The translations under genes and the position numbers were made by a program. Shown here piece after piece: positions 1 to 7,861 of a DNA stretch of 64,000 bases. Position 1 is the stretch's first letter; the number at the start of each line of letters is the position of its first letter. The notes below the pieces were generated by a model, which saw only the letters and a program-made list of their open reading frames with translations, was not told the DNA's origin and made no database searches. The stretch comes from Acidobacteriota bacterium (GTDB taxonomy: Bacteria > Acidobacteriota > Terriglobia > Terriglobales > Acidobacteriaceae): positions 1 through 64,000 of the forward strand of contig JAJZME010000072.1 in NCBI GenBank assembly GCA_021803035.1, written 5' to 3'.

Positions 1-120
1 CTCCACCAGTTGGCGATGCTTCTCCGATAGAGGACCCAGTTGCTGTTCGAGGGCGGGAAACAGCACGCCTTGCAGAAGACGCTCCAATGGCTTCAGTCGT
101 CCGGAAACGCTGAACTGCAT
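1..120 (-). CDS. Partial ORF, probable transposase N-terminus
   Basis: Forty codons are readable from an ATG at 118-120 to the left edge with no stop. The peptide begins MQFSVSGRLKPLERLLQGVL and continues with a segment ending in GPLSEKHRQLVE. This style of opening (FPALE..LGPLSEKH) reminds me of the N-terminus of IS5/ISNCY-type transposases, but this is recollection and not a verified match. The rest of the gene lies outside the window. Upstream, at 127-146, the decamer GGATCGCTCC occurs twice in tandem, and 119-132 forms an imperfect inverted repeat with 186-200, which could belong to an element end. The reading frame is plausible; the transposase identity is only moderately likely. Confidence 0.45.
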   Translation of the reverse strand, partial: MQFSVSGRLKPLERLLQGVLFPALEQQLGPLSEKHRQLVE

Positions 121-126
121 AGGGTG

Positions 127-200
127 GGATCGCTCCGGATCGCTCCGCCAAAGAATAGGTGCGGGAAAACCGATTCTAAAGCAGACGATCCCGCCCCTAT
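127..200. repeat. Tandem decamer and imperfect inverted repeat next to the truncated ORF
   Basis: GGATCGCTCC is present twice back to back (127-146). The string ATAGGGTGGGATCG at 119-132 is nearly the reverse complement of CGATCCCGCCCCTAT at 186-200. The arrangement lies just upstream of the edge-truncated ORF and could be a mobile-element end or a regulatory hairpin. No target-site duplication is visible. Confidence 0.4.
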
Positions 201-332
201 CAGCTCAATCAAATGACCGGAGGAATTTTGCAAGAGGCTCACTGAAGTGAACAAATAGCCTTCATGCGATTGCCCTGGGCAGCCCACATCCCAGGGGGTA
301 GGCTGGGCCATCCGCCTTTGGTCGCCGGAGAC

Positions 333-366
333 AGCAACGCCCCATCCATGAGGAAGGGGCGTTGCT
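333..366. terminator. Terminator-like hairpin after nuoN
   Basis: An 11-bp perfect stem (AGCAACGCCCC at 333-343 with GGGGCGTTGCT at 356-366) and a 12-nt loop sit just 15 bases beyond the end of nuoN, the last gene of the nuo operon. There is no clear U tract on either strand, so this may be a mRNA 3'-end stabiliser or a factor-assisted terminator and not a classic intrinsic one. Confidence 0.5.
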
Positions 367-381
367 CTATTTGGAGTCAGA

Positions 382-1926
382 TCAGATTGCCGGGAAGAAG
401 CCGTTGATCCAGCCGCCGAGCAGGGCAGGGAAGCAGCCGAGCAGAAGCACTGCCAGGGCCACCGCTACCAGCACAATCAGCGTGGCCGGACGGATCCGGA
501 GCGGGGATTCTTCGATTGAGGGCATGACGTAGGCGCGCTTGAGAACCTGGAGGTAGTAGTAGAGCGAGACGGCGCTCATGGCTATGGCGATGGCGACAAG
601 CGTGAAGGGAACCACTCCGGCGGAGACTTCCAGGACCGCGGCAAAGAGGTTGAATTTGGCCCAGAAGCCCACCAGCGGCGGAATGCCGGCCAGCGAGAGG
701 AACAGGACCAGGAGCACGGCGGCGAGCATGGGGTTGCGCTTGTGCAGGCCCAGGAAGGCATCCATGCGGTCGCTGCCGGTGGCGGCTTCGACGACATCGA
801 CCACGGCGAAGGCGCCCACGGTGGTGAGACCGTAGGTGACGACGTAGTAGAGGAGGGCCTCAGTGCTGCGCGGCGCGTAAGAGAAATAGGCGAGTCCGAT
901 AAGGATGTAGCCGGCATGGGCGATGGCCGAGTAGGCGATCAAGCGGCGGACACTGGATTGCACCAGGGCGGCCAGGTTGCCGAGCACCATGGAGACGACG
1001 GCGAAGATGGCCAGAATGGTGAACCAGGGCGAGCCGAAACCCAGGTATTGCGGCGCCGCCGCGGCACAGCCGTGAGCCGCTGTTTGGGCGGCGGCGGCGG
1101 TGTTGTCGAAGATGTGCAGGGCGGCGGTGGAGATGGCGATGAGCAGCGCGAAGCTGGCCACCTTGGATACCGAGGCGACGAAGGCCGCGCCGGGAGCGGG
1201 TGCGCCTTCATAGGTGTCCGGCGCCCAGAGGTGGAAGGGGGCTGCGGCCACTTTGAATCCCAGGCCGGCGGTGATCATGACCACGGCGACATAGAGCAGG
1301 GGCATGGCCGACTGGGCGATGTTTGTCCATAGCGTGGCCTGCATGATGTCGTGCAGGTTGGTGGAGCCGGTGAGGCCGTAGAGATAGCTGAAGCCGAAGA
1401 GCAGAAAGGCCGCCGACATGCCTCCGAAGAGGTAATACTTGATGGCCGCCTCGGCGCTTTTGCCGGAGGTCTTGGCAAAGGCGGTGAGGATATAGAGGCC
1501 GAGGCTAAGCAGCTCCAGGCCGATGAAGATCACGATCAGGTCCTGGGCCGCGGAGATGAGCAGGCCGCCGGCGGCGGCCATCAGCACCACGGCCACATAT
1601 TCGCCTACATGGCGGGTGAAGGTGGAATCGACGAGCAGCAACAGGGTGAGGCCGGTCAGGACCAGGATTGCGGCTTCGGCGACCGCAGCAGAGCCACCGC
1701 CGCTGAGCACCAGCGCGCCGCCGTAGCTGAAGCCCGCGGTTCCCTGTAATTGCAGCATCCAGAGTCCGGCGACGCATCCGGCCACGCCCAGCAGCGCGGC
1801 CACGGCAGCGCGCGCCCTGAGCGCCGCCTTGCGCAGCACGGTGAGGTCGATGACGATGACGACCAGCGCGGCAATTTCCAGAGCTGTCTCAGGGAGCGTT
1901 GCGCGGAAGAGGTCTGCGTAGTTCAT
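382..1926 (-). CDS. nuoN: NADH-quinone oxidoreductase subunit N
   Basis: 514 aa, hydrophobic throughout, the usual length for NuoN. It is one of the antiporter-like proton-channel subunits of respiratory complex I in the inner membrane. The central motif GFKVAAAPFHLWAPDTYEGA carries the transmembrane lysine (GFK) followed by the PFHLW broken-helix region, and SVSKVASFALL holds the second lysine; GIPPLVGFWAKF is the typical late-helix motif. The start ATG at 1924-1926 overlaps the stop of the preceding nuoM copy by 4 bases (ATGA), showing translational coupling. It is the last gene of the nuo operon and is followed by a strong hairpin. Function is inferred from family membership; no unusual feature seen. 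Confidence 0.96.
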   Translation of the reverse strand: MNYADLFRATLPETALEIAALVVIVIDLTVLRKAALRARAAVAALLGVAGCVAGLWMLQLQGTAGFSYGGALVLSGGGSAAVAEAAILVLTGLTLLLLVDSTFTRHVGEYVAVVLMAAAGGLLISAAQDLIVIFIGLELLSLGLYILTAFAKTSGKSAEAAIKYYLFGGMSAAFLLFGFSYLYGLTGSTNLHDIMQATLWTNIAQSAMPLLYVAVVMITAGLGFKVAAAPFHLWAPDTYEGAPAPGAAFVASVSKVASFALLIAISTAALHIFDNTAAAAQTAAHGCAAAAPQYLGFGSPWFTILAIFAVVSMVLGNLAALVQSSVRRLIAYSAIAHAGYILIGLAYFSYAPRSTEALLYYVVTYGLTTVGAFAVVDVVEAATGSDRMDAFLGLHKRNPMLAAVLLVLFLSLAGIPPLVGFWAKFNLFAAVLEVSAGVVPFTLVAIAIAMSAVSLYYYLQVLKRAYVMPSIEESPLRIRPATLIVLVAVALAVLLLGCFPALLGGWINGFFPAI

Positions 1927-3431
1927 CGAATTCCTCCCGCAATCATGGTTCTAATGGCCGGCTCGATGGCCCCAAGCAGAATTTTGGGATAGAGGCCGAC
2001 GACCAGGCTGGCGCCGGCCAGCAGTGTGAAGCCTGTCACCTCGGGCCATGTAATGGGGGCCAGCTTGTGTCCGTGCTCGCCGGCGAGCTCGTGCATGCTG
2101 GGCGACTTGTCGCTGAAGAAGGCTCGCTGCATGGCGCGCCAGGTGTAGGCGATGGCGATGACGATGCCGACGCCGACGGCGATGGTCCACCACGGATCGG
2201 TTTGCCAGGCGCCAACGACGACCTGGAGTTCAGAGACGAAGCCCGAGAAGCCCGGCAATCCCATGGCGGCCATGCCGGCGATGACGAAGGCCCAGGCGCC
2301 GAAGGGTAGGGTTTTGGACAGATGCATGCCTTCAAGGTCGGCCAGTTGGCGGGTGTGCGTGCGCTCGTAGACGATGCGGCCCACAATGGCGAAGAGCAGG
2401 CCGGCGAGGATGCCGTGCGAGAACATCTGCATGACGGCGCCGGTCATACCGATCTGGTTGAGAGTCATCAGGCCGAGCAGCACAAAGCCCATGTGGCTGA
2501 CGCTGGAGTAGCCGATGACGAACTTGAAGTCGCTTTGCACCAGGGCCACCAGCGCGCCGTAGACGATGGCGATCAGGGCCAGAATGGCGAAGACGTCGCG
2601 CCAGGAGCCGATGCCGAGGAAGCTGAAGCCCCACGGATCAAGCCCCTTGGGGAAGAGGTACATGGCCACGCGCAAGCATCCGTAAGCGCCGAGTTTCATG
2701 ACCACGCCGGCCAGCATCATGGAGGCGGCGGTGGGCGCGGCCACGTGGCCAGTGGGTGCCCAGGTGTGGAAGGGCCACATGCCGGCCAGAATGGCGAAGC
2801 CGATGAAGACCAGCGGGAAGCACCACATCTGGAAGCTGACCGGGTAGTGGGCGTGGGCCAGTTGGATGAGCCCTGTGGAGTGGCTGCCGGACATGGTGTA
2901 GGCGGCCAGCAGGCCGATGAGCACCATGGCCGAGCCGACGAAGGAGTAAATCGCCAGCTTCATTGCGCCGTATTCGCGCCGTGTTGATCCCCAGATGGCG
3001 ATCAGGAAGTACTTGGGCACGATGGCGATTTCGTAGAAGACGAAGAGGAGGAAGAAATCGAAGCTGAGGAAGACGCCGAAGACGCCGCCGATCAGCGCGA
3101 GGAAGAAGGCGAAGAATTCATTGGTGCGGTGATCGATGTTCCAACTGAAGAGAACGCCGGCGACCGCGGCGAGGCCGGTGAGGAGCACCAGGACGCGGCT
3201 GATGCCGTCGGCGGCGAGCATGTACTGAACGCCCATCGACGGAACCCAGGGCACATCGACGATCACATTGAGCCCGCGGCCAAAGCCGGTGGCAAAGGCG
3301 ATCACAGCCAGCACCAGTCCGGCGACGGCCACCGCCAGCGCCAACCAGCGCGCCAGCGCCGCTTTGCCCTTGGGCAACAGCGCCTCGGCAAGCGCCCCGG
3401 CAAACGAGAGATAGATAGTCCACGCCAACAT
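1923..3431 (-). CDS. nuoM: NADH-quinone oxidoreductase subunit M, second copy (divergent)
   Basis: 502 aa antiporter-like subunit of complex I. Conserved elements: Glu134 in VFYEIAIVPKYFLI (the TM5 glutamate), Lys246 in AGVVMKLGAYG, the SSVSHMGFV stretch and Glu in LPGFSGFVSEL. The position of the TM7 lysine (Lys234 of E. coli NuoM, in FAVKMP) reads FAILAG here, so Leu215 replaces it; this is an eyeball alignment. The gene directly follows another complete nuoM (stop at 3432, start at 3431) and overlaps nuoN by 4 bases. Two nuoM genes in one operon are known from the so-called 2M complex I variants. The copy is intact and clearly under coding constraint; whether it pumps protons is an open inference. 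Confidence 0.93.
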   Translation of the reverse strand: MLAWTIYLSFAGALAEALLPKGKAALARWLALAVAVAGLVLAVIAFATGFGRGLNVIVDVPWVPSMGVQYMLAADGISRVLVLLTGLAAVAGVLFSWNIDHRTNEFFAFFLALIGGVFGVFLSFDFFLLFVFYEIAIVPKYFLIAIWGSTRREYGAMKLAIYSFVGSAMVLIGLLAAYTMSGSHSTGLIQLAHAHYPVSFQMWCFPLVFIGFAILAGMWPFHTWAPTGHVAAPTAASMMLAGVVMKLGAYGCLRVAMYLFPKGLDPWGFSFLGIGSWRDVFAILALIAIVYGALVALVQSDFKFVIGYSSVSHMGFVLLGLMTLNQIGMTGAVMQMFSHGILAGLLFAIVGRIVYERTHTRQLADLEGMHLSKTLPFGAWAFVIAGMAAMGLPGFSGFVSELQVVVGAWQTDPWWTIAVGVGIVIAIAYTWRAMQRAFFSDKSPSMHELAGEHGHKLAPITWPEVTGFTLLAGASLVVGLYPKILLGAIEPAIRTMIAGGIR

Positions 3432-4949
3432 CTAAAATCTCCAGTGCGCCAGAAGGTTGACGACCGTTGGATTTACGCTATGCAAAATCAGTTCAGGTAC
3501 AAGGCCCAGCAGGATCATCAGTCCGATGACCGGCGCCAGCGCCAGCCGTTCGCTGTGGTGCAGATCGGGGAAGCTTGCCCACTTCTCCGGCAGAGGCCCG
3601 CTGAAGACCTTCTGAATGATGGTGAGCAGCACCGCCGCGGTAATCAGCAAGCCGAGAACGGAAAACGATGCAGCTTCCCACGACAGCGGAAAGACTCCGC
3701 GAAAGATAAGGAATTCGCTCACAAAGCTGTTCAGGCCGGGCAGGCCGAGCGAAGAGAACATGGCAATGCCCATCAGGCCGGCCAGCACCGGCGCGGCTTT
3801 TCGCAGCCCGCCGAAATCTTCCAGGCCGCGCAGGCCGCCGCTGCGCAGTTGAATGATGGCCACAAACCAGAACAGAGCTGCCGCCGTGAGTCCGTGGTTG
3901 AACATCTGGAGAATGACGCCATTGAGCGCGGCCGCCTGGTTGTTGTGCGCCATGGTGCTCGTGGCGGGCACGGCCAGCGCGAAGATGGCCAGGAGGCAGT
4001 AGCCCAGGTGGTTCACCGAGGAGTAGGCGAAGATGCGCTTCAGATCCTTTTGCGCCGCGGCGGCCCATGCGCCCATGACCACGGTGATCACGGCCAGGAC
4101 CAGCAGCGGCGTACGCATGGCGGCAATCTGCGGCCCGAAGATGGGCAACGCGATGCGGAGCAGGCCGTAGACGCCCATCTTGGACATGGCGCCGGTCAGA
4201 AGCATGGTGACCGGCGAGGGCGCTTCGGAGTAGGCCGAGGGCAGCCAGGTGTGGAAGGGAATGATGGGCACCTTGACGGCAAAGCCGGCCAGCACGCCAA
4301 TGGCGAGCCAGGGCATCACGGGGCCGAGGCGCATGGTGACGTCGCGGGCCAGTGCGCCGGATTGGGCCATGGCCGTCAGATGGATGAAGTCCATGCTGCC
4401 GGTGGCAAAGAAGACGGCCAGAAACGCGACCAGGAGCGCGGCAGATCCGGCCATGGTGTAGATGAAGAACTGCGTTGCCGCCGGTCCGCGCCGCGGTCCG
4501 CCCCAGAGCTTGATGAGGAAGAAAGCTGGGATCAGGCTTACCTCCCAGAACAGGAACCAGTGGTAGAAGTTGAGCGCGGTGAAGGATCCGAAGAGGCCGG
4601 CTTCGAGCAGCAGCACCAAGCCGAAGTAAAGCCCCGGCTGATGGGGTACACGGTGCGAGGCGTCCACGGCCATGAGCGTGACGATCGCCGAGAGCACCAG
4701 CATGAGCGCGCCCAGGGCGTCGACGCCCAAGTGATACTCAATGCCCAGCGAGGGCGCCCATGCGAAGCGTTCCACCAAGCCGATGCTGCCGTTAGCGGGC
4801 AGTTGCATCCAGACGCACAGCGAGCCTGCCAGCGCGACCAGCGCCGTAATCAGCGCCACGCCGCGCGCATGCCTGCCTGAGAAGAACGCGATGATTGCGC
4901 CCACGACGGGCACAGCGGTTAACAGCGTGAGAATGGGAATTCCGTTCAT
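3432..4949 (-). CDS. nuoM: NADH-quinone oxidoreductase subunit M, first copy (canonical motifs)
   Basis: 505 aa membrane subunit of complex I. It holds all the textbook channel residues: Glu136 in FWEVSLIPAFFLI, Lys226 in GFAVKVPIIPFHTW, Lys257 in TGAMSKMGVYGLLR, and the late glutamate in GLPGLNSFVSEF. It therefore looks like a functional proton-translocating NuoM. The start overlaps the nuoL stop by 4 bases (4946-4949) and its stop abuts the start of the second nuoM. The two copies differ widely in sequence, so this is not a recent tandem duplication. In 2M-type complexes the additional antiporter-like subunit is thought to add one more proton channel. Confidence 0.95.
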   Translation of the reverse strand: MNGIPILTLLTAVPVVGAIIAFFSGRHARGVALITALVALAGSLCVWMQLPANGSIGLVERFAWAPSLGIEYHLGVDALGALMLVLSAIVTLMAVDASHRVPHQPGLYFGLVLLLEAGLFGSFTALNFYHWFLFWEVSLIPAFFLIKLWGGPRRGPAATQFFIYTMAGSAALLVAFLAVFFATGSMDFIHLTAMAQSGALARDVTMRLGPVMPWLAIGVLAGFAVKVPIIPFHTWLPSAYSEAPSPVTMLLTGAMSKMGVYGLLRIALPIFGPQIAAMRTPLLVLAVITVVMGAWAAAAQKDLKRIFAYSSVNHLGYCLLAIFALAVPATSTMAHNNQAAALNGVILQMFNHGLTAAALFWFVAIIQLRSGGLRGLEDFGGLRKAAPVLAGLMGIAMFSSLGLPGLNSFVSEFLIFRGVFPLSWEAASFSVLGLLITAAVLLTIIQKVFSGPLPEKWASFPDLHHSERLALAPVIGLMILLGLVPELILHSVNPTVVNLLAHWRF

Positions 4950-7036
4950 GCCCGGCTGCTCCAGATGAGAATGGCGACCAGCACCACGAAGGCCAGCGCA
5001 AGCAGCCGCAGATAGGTTTGCACGCGTCCGGTTTGCACGCGCGCCAGCAGACCTCCGCCGGTCGTAAGCTCTTCGCAGCCTTTGTCGAATCCGCCGTCAA
5101 TCCAGTACATGTCGAAAAGGCGGTCCAGATGCGCCAAACCGCGGAAGCTCAGTGCGACGCCGGCCACGATGCCGCCCCAGACGAAACGGTCGAGCCAGTC
5201 GGCAACCCGCGCCCAGATGCGGTAGAAGGCAATCACCGTGACATCGTAGAACTCATCCACATAGAGGCGGTCGCGCAGGGGAGCCCAGATCCAGGGCGAG
5301 GCCTTTTCCAGGGCGTCCGGTTCGGTGGCCGCAGGAGATTTGTTGCCGTAGAGCCACCACCCGAATCCGATGCCCGCGAAGACCACCACAGTAGCACTCA
5401 GCAGCATCAGCAGGAATCCGGAGCTGGCGAAGGCCCCCAGATTGGCACGCGCGGCCTGATTGCTGAGGAAGGCGTGGAACCATGGCCAAGCCGGTGTCCC
5501 GATGATTCCCAGCGCGACGCAGAAGAAGGCCAGAGTCGCCATGGGCACGAGCATGATCTTTCCGCTCTCGTGCGCCGATTTATGGCCGCGCCACTGGCCG
5601 AAGAAGACGTAGGAGACCTGCCGCGTCATGTAGAAGGCCGTCAGGACCGCGCCGAAGAGCAGCAGGTAATACGGCACTGCCGAGACGCTCCACGTCTGCG
5701 ATGCATCGATAATGGCGTCCTTGCTCCAGAAGCCGGAGAAGAAGATGGGGAATCCGCACAGGGCCAAGGTAGCGATGGCGTAGATGCCAAAGGTGATGGG
5801 CATGGCTTTTCGCAGGCCGCCCATGTGGCGCACGTCCTGCTCTTCGTGGCAGCCGTGAATGACGCTGCCCGCGCTGAGGAAGAGGAGCGATTTGAAGAAG
5901 GCGTGGGTGATGAGGTGGAACATGCCCAGCGCCACGCCGCCGATGCCGATGCCGGCCATCATGTAGCCGAGCTGCGAAACAGTCGAGTAAGCCAGAATGC
6001 GCTTGATGTCGTTCTGTCCGATGGCCAGCAAGGCGGCGAAAAAGGCGGTTCCCGCGCCGATCCAGGTGACCACTTCCAATGCCGGGGTGGTGCCGCCGGC
6101 GAGCGCGCCGGCATGCATGAGCGGGTAGACGCGCGCGACGAGATAAACGCCCGCGGCCACCATGGTTGCGGCGTGAATCAGCGCGGAGACCGGCGTGGGG
6201 CCTTCCATGGCGTCGGGCAGCCACACGTGCAGAGGGAACTGGCCGCTCTTGCCCATCGCGCCGACAAACAGCAGCAGGCCGATGGCGCCCGCGGCTGTCA
6301 GGCCCAGTGCCGCGTGCTGCGCCAGCAATCTGGCCAGCGCCGCGTGCTGCAGGTTGCCCGCGCCGTGGTTATAGAAGAGCAGCGTGCCGGTCTGGGCAAA
6401 GAGCCAGACCATGCCCAACAGGAACATCACGTCGCCGACGCGGGTGGTCATGAAGGCTTTTTTGGCCGCGGCGGCAGCTATGGGCTTGTGATACCAGAAG
6501 CCGATCAGCAGATACGACGTGAGGCCCACCAGTTCCCAGTTCATGAACAGCAGCAGCAGGCTGTTGGAGATCACCAGCCCCAGCATCGCGCCGGCGAAGA
6601 GGGCCAGGAAGCAGAAGAAGCGGGTGAAGTTCTCGTCGTGGGCCATGTAGCCGACGGAGTAGATGAAGATCAGCAGGCCCACAAAGGTGACCATCACCAG
6701 CATGACGGCCGAAAGCGGATCGAGAACCCAGCCCAGGGCCACGGCATCCGTGCCTGCCCTGAACCAGACGAAGTTGATGGTTTCCCGCACCGCTACGCCG
6801 TGCGCCCAGCCGGCCACCACGTGCGCAAAGGCGATGAACGCCAGCACCATGGAGAAAGCCAACGAGCCGATGGCCAGGCCCGCAGCCAGTTTGCGGCGTG
6901 GCTGCTTGAGCAGCGCGATCACCCCCGCGGCCAGCATCGGCGCGACGGGAATCAGCCACAACATGCGCACAGCGGCAGACGCGGGTCCCGCAAGCTGCGG
7001 ATGAAAAGCGGCCGCAGCGCCTTCCTGAATCAGCAT
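4946..7036 (-). CDS. nuoL: NADH-quinone oxidoreductase subunit L
   Basis: 696 aa, longer than E. coli NuoL (613 aa). This is the distal antiporter-like subunit with the lateral helix that braces the membrane arm. Visible motifs: MNWELVGLTSYLLIGFW with the TM5 glutamate, GAMGKSGQFPLHVWLPDAMEG with the TM7 lysine, ALIHAATMVAAGVY, and NDIKRILAYSTVSQLGYM. The long C-terminal part contains further hydrophobic segments ending in LALAFVVLVAILIW. Complexes with two NuoM are reported to need a lengthened lateral helix in NuoL, and the extra length here fits that, though I cannot locate the insertion without an alignment. Coupled to nuoM downstream by ATGA. Confidence 0.96.
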   Translation of the reverse strand: MLIQEGAAAAFHPQLAGPASAAVRMLWLIPVAPMLAAGVIALLKQPRRKLAAGLAIGSLAFSMVLAFIAFAHVVAGWAHGVAVRETINFVWFRAGTDAVALGWVLDPLSAVMLVMVTFVGLLIFIYSVGYMAHDENFTRFFCFLALFAGAMLGLVISNSLLLLFMNWELVGLTSYLLIGFWYHKPIAAAAAKKAFMTTRVGDVMFLLGMVWLFAQTGTLLFYNHGAGNLQHAALARLLAQHAALGLTAAGAIGLLLFVGAMGKSGQFPLHVWLPDAMEGPTPVSALIHAATMVAAGVYLVARVYPLMHAGALAGGTTPALEVVTWIGAGTAFFAALLAIGQNDIKRILAYSTVSQLGYMMAGIGIGGVALGMFHLITHAFFKSLLFLSAGSVIHGCHEEQDVRHMGGLRKAMPITFGIYAIATLALCGFPIFFSGFWSKDAIIDASQTWSVSAVPYYLLLFGAVLTAFYMTRQVSYVFFGQWRGHKSAHESGKIMLVPMATLAFFCVALGIIGTPAWPWFHAFLSNQAARANLGAFASSGFLLMLLSATVVVFAGIGFGWWLYGNKSPAATEPDALEKASPWIWAPLRDRLYVDEFYDVTVIAFYRIWARVADWLDRFVWGGIVAGVALSFRGLAHLDRLFDMYWIDGGFDKGCEELTTGGGLLARVQTGRVQTYLRLLALAFVVLVAILIWSSRA

Positions 7037-7040
7037 CTAT

Positions 7041-7352
7041 TCATCCTTTCATCCTGCTTATCCGGTCCAGGTCTGTGGTTTGTGTGTGGCGATAAATAGC
7101 GATAATCAGGCCCAGTCCCACCGCCGCCTCGGCTGCCGCCACGGCAATCGAGAAGATGGCGAACATCATGCCCGTCAGGGCTTCAGGATGCGGTCCGTAG
7201 CGCCAGAAGGCGATCAGGTTGAGATTGGCTGCGTTGAGCATCAGTTCGATGCCGATTAGTACGAGGATGGCGCTGCGCCGGGTAAGGGCGCCGCCCAGCC
7301 CGATGGCAAACAGCAGAGCCGCGACCAGAAGATAATCGCCAAGCGGAGTCAT
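7041..7352 (-). CDS. nuoK: NADH-quinone oxidoreductase subunit K
   Basis: 103 aa, three predicted membrane helices, standard NuoK length (about 100 aa). The motif VLIGIELMLNAANLNLIAFWR carries the conserved membrane glutamate of helix 2 (IGIELMLNA), and AEAAVGLGLIIAIYR holds the helix 3 glutamate. These two acidic residues link the quinone site to the proton channels in complex I. The gene overlaps nuoJ by 4 bases (7349-7352) and ends 4 bases before nuoL starts. Confidence 0.96.
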   Translation of the reverse strand: MTPLGDYLLVAALLFAIGLGGALTRRSAILVLIGIELMLNAANLNLIAFWRYGPHPEALTGMMFAIFSIAVAAAEAAVGLGLIIAIYRHTQTTDLDRISRMKG

Positions 7353-7849
7353 TTGTTCCTCGCTTTCTCGTGCATGGCGACGATCACGGCGCCGACGGTG
7401 GCGGCCGTCAACAGCACGGCAACGACTTCAAGCGGAAAGACGTAGGGGCCCATCAGCGCGTTGCCGATTTGCTGCATCGTCACCGAGGGCGCGGCTGTTT
7501 CGTTGGGTAATCCGTAGAGGCTGGCCAGCACGGACCAGCCCAGGACCAGAAATGTCACCGCCGCGATGGCCAGCCCCGCCAGCCAGGTGCGCGCGCGCTT
7601 CGCCGGCAGCAGACTCTCTCCGCTGCGCGTCAGCAGGACGGCGAAGACCACCAGGATGGCCACCGCGCCGATATACACCAGAATCTGCGCAAAGCCGACA
7701 AACTGCGCGTCCAGGCCGAGGAAAAGAAACGCAATCCCGGCCAGGGCGATGGTGAGCGCCAGCGCGCAATGGAGCGTATTCTTCAGCGTCATCGCGGCTA
7801 CAGCGCCGGCAATGGTGAGCGCCGAGATCAGATAAAAGGGAATGCTCAT
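7349..7849 (-). CDS. nuoJ: NADH-quinone oxidoreductase subunit J
   Basis: 166 aa integral membrane subunit of complex I, with about five hydrophobic helices. The stretch FVGFAQILVYIGAVAILVVFAVLLT is the characteristic NuoJ helix 3 (pi-bulge region) and PLEVVAVLLTAATVGAVIV the last helix. It sits between nuoH (12 bases upstream) and nuoK (4-base overlap), the canonical gene order. No unusual feature. Confidence 0.95.
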   Translation of the reverse strand: MSIPFYLISALTIAGAVAAMTLKNTLHCALALTIALAGIAFLFLGLDAQFVGFAQILVYIGAVAILVVFAVLLTRSGESLLPAKRARTWLAGLAIAAVTFLVLGWSVLASLYGLPNETAAPSVTMQQIGNALMGPYVFPLEVVAVLLTAATVGAVIVAMHEKARNK

Positions 7850-7861
7850 CGGCAGCTCTCC

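Noticed and set aside
5018-7099. 693-codon plus-strand open frame over nuoL
   Set aside because: Composition is Gln/His/Arg/Gly-rich and typical of antisense shadow of a membrane-protein gene; nuoL matches its family in the correct frame.
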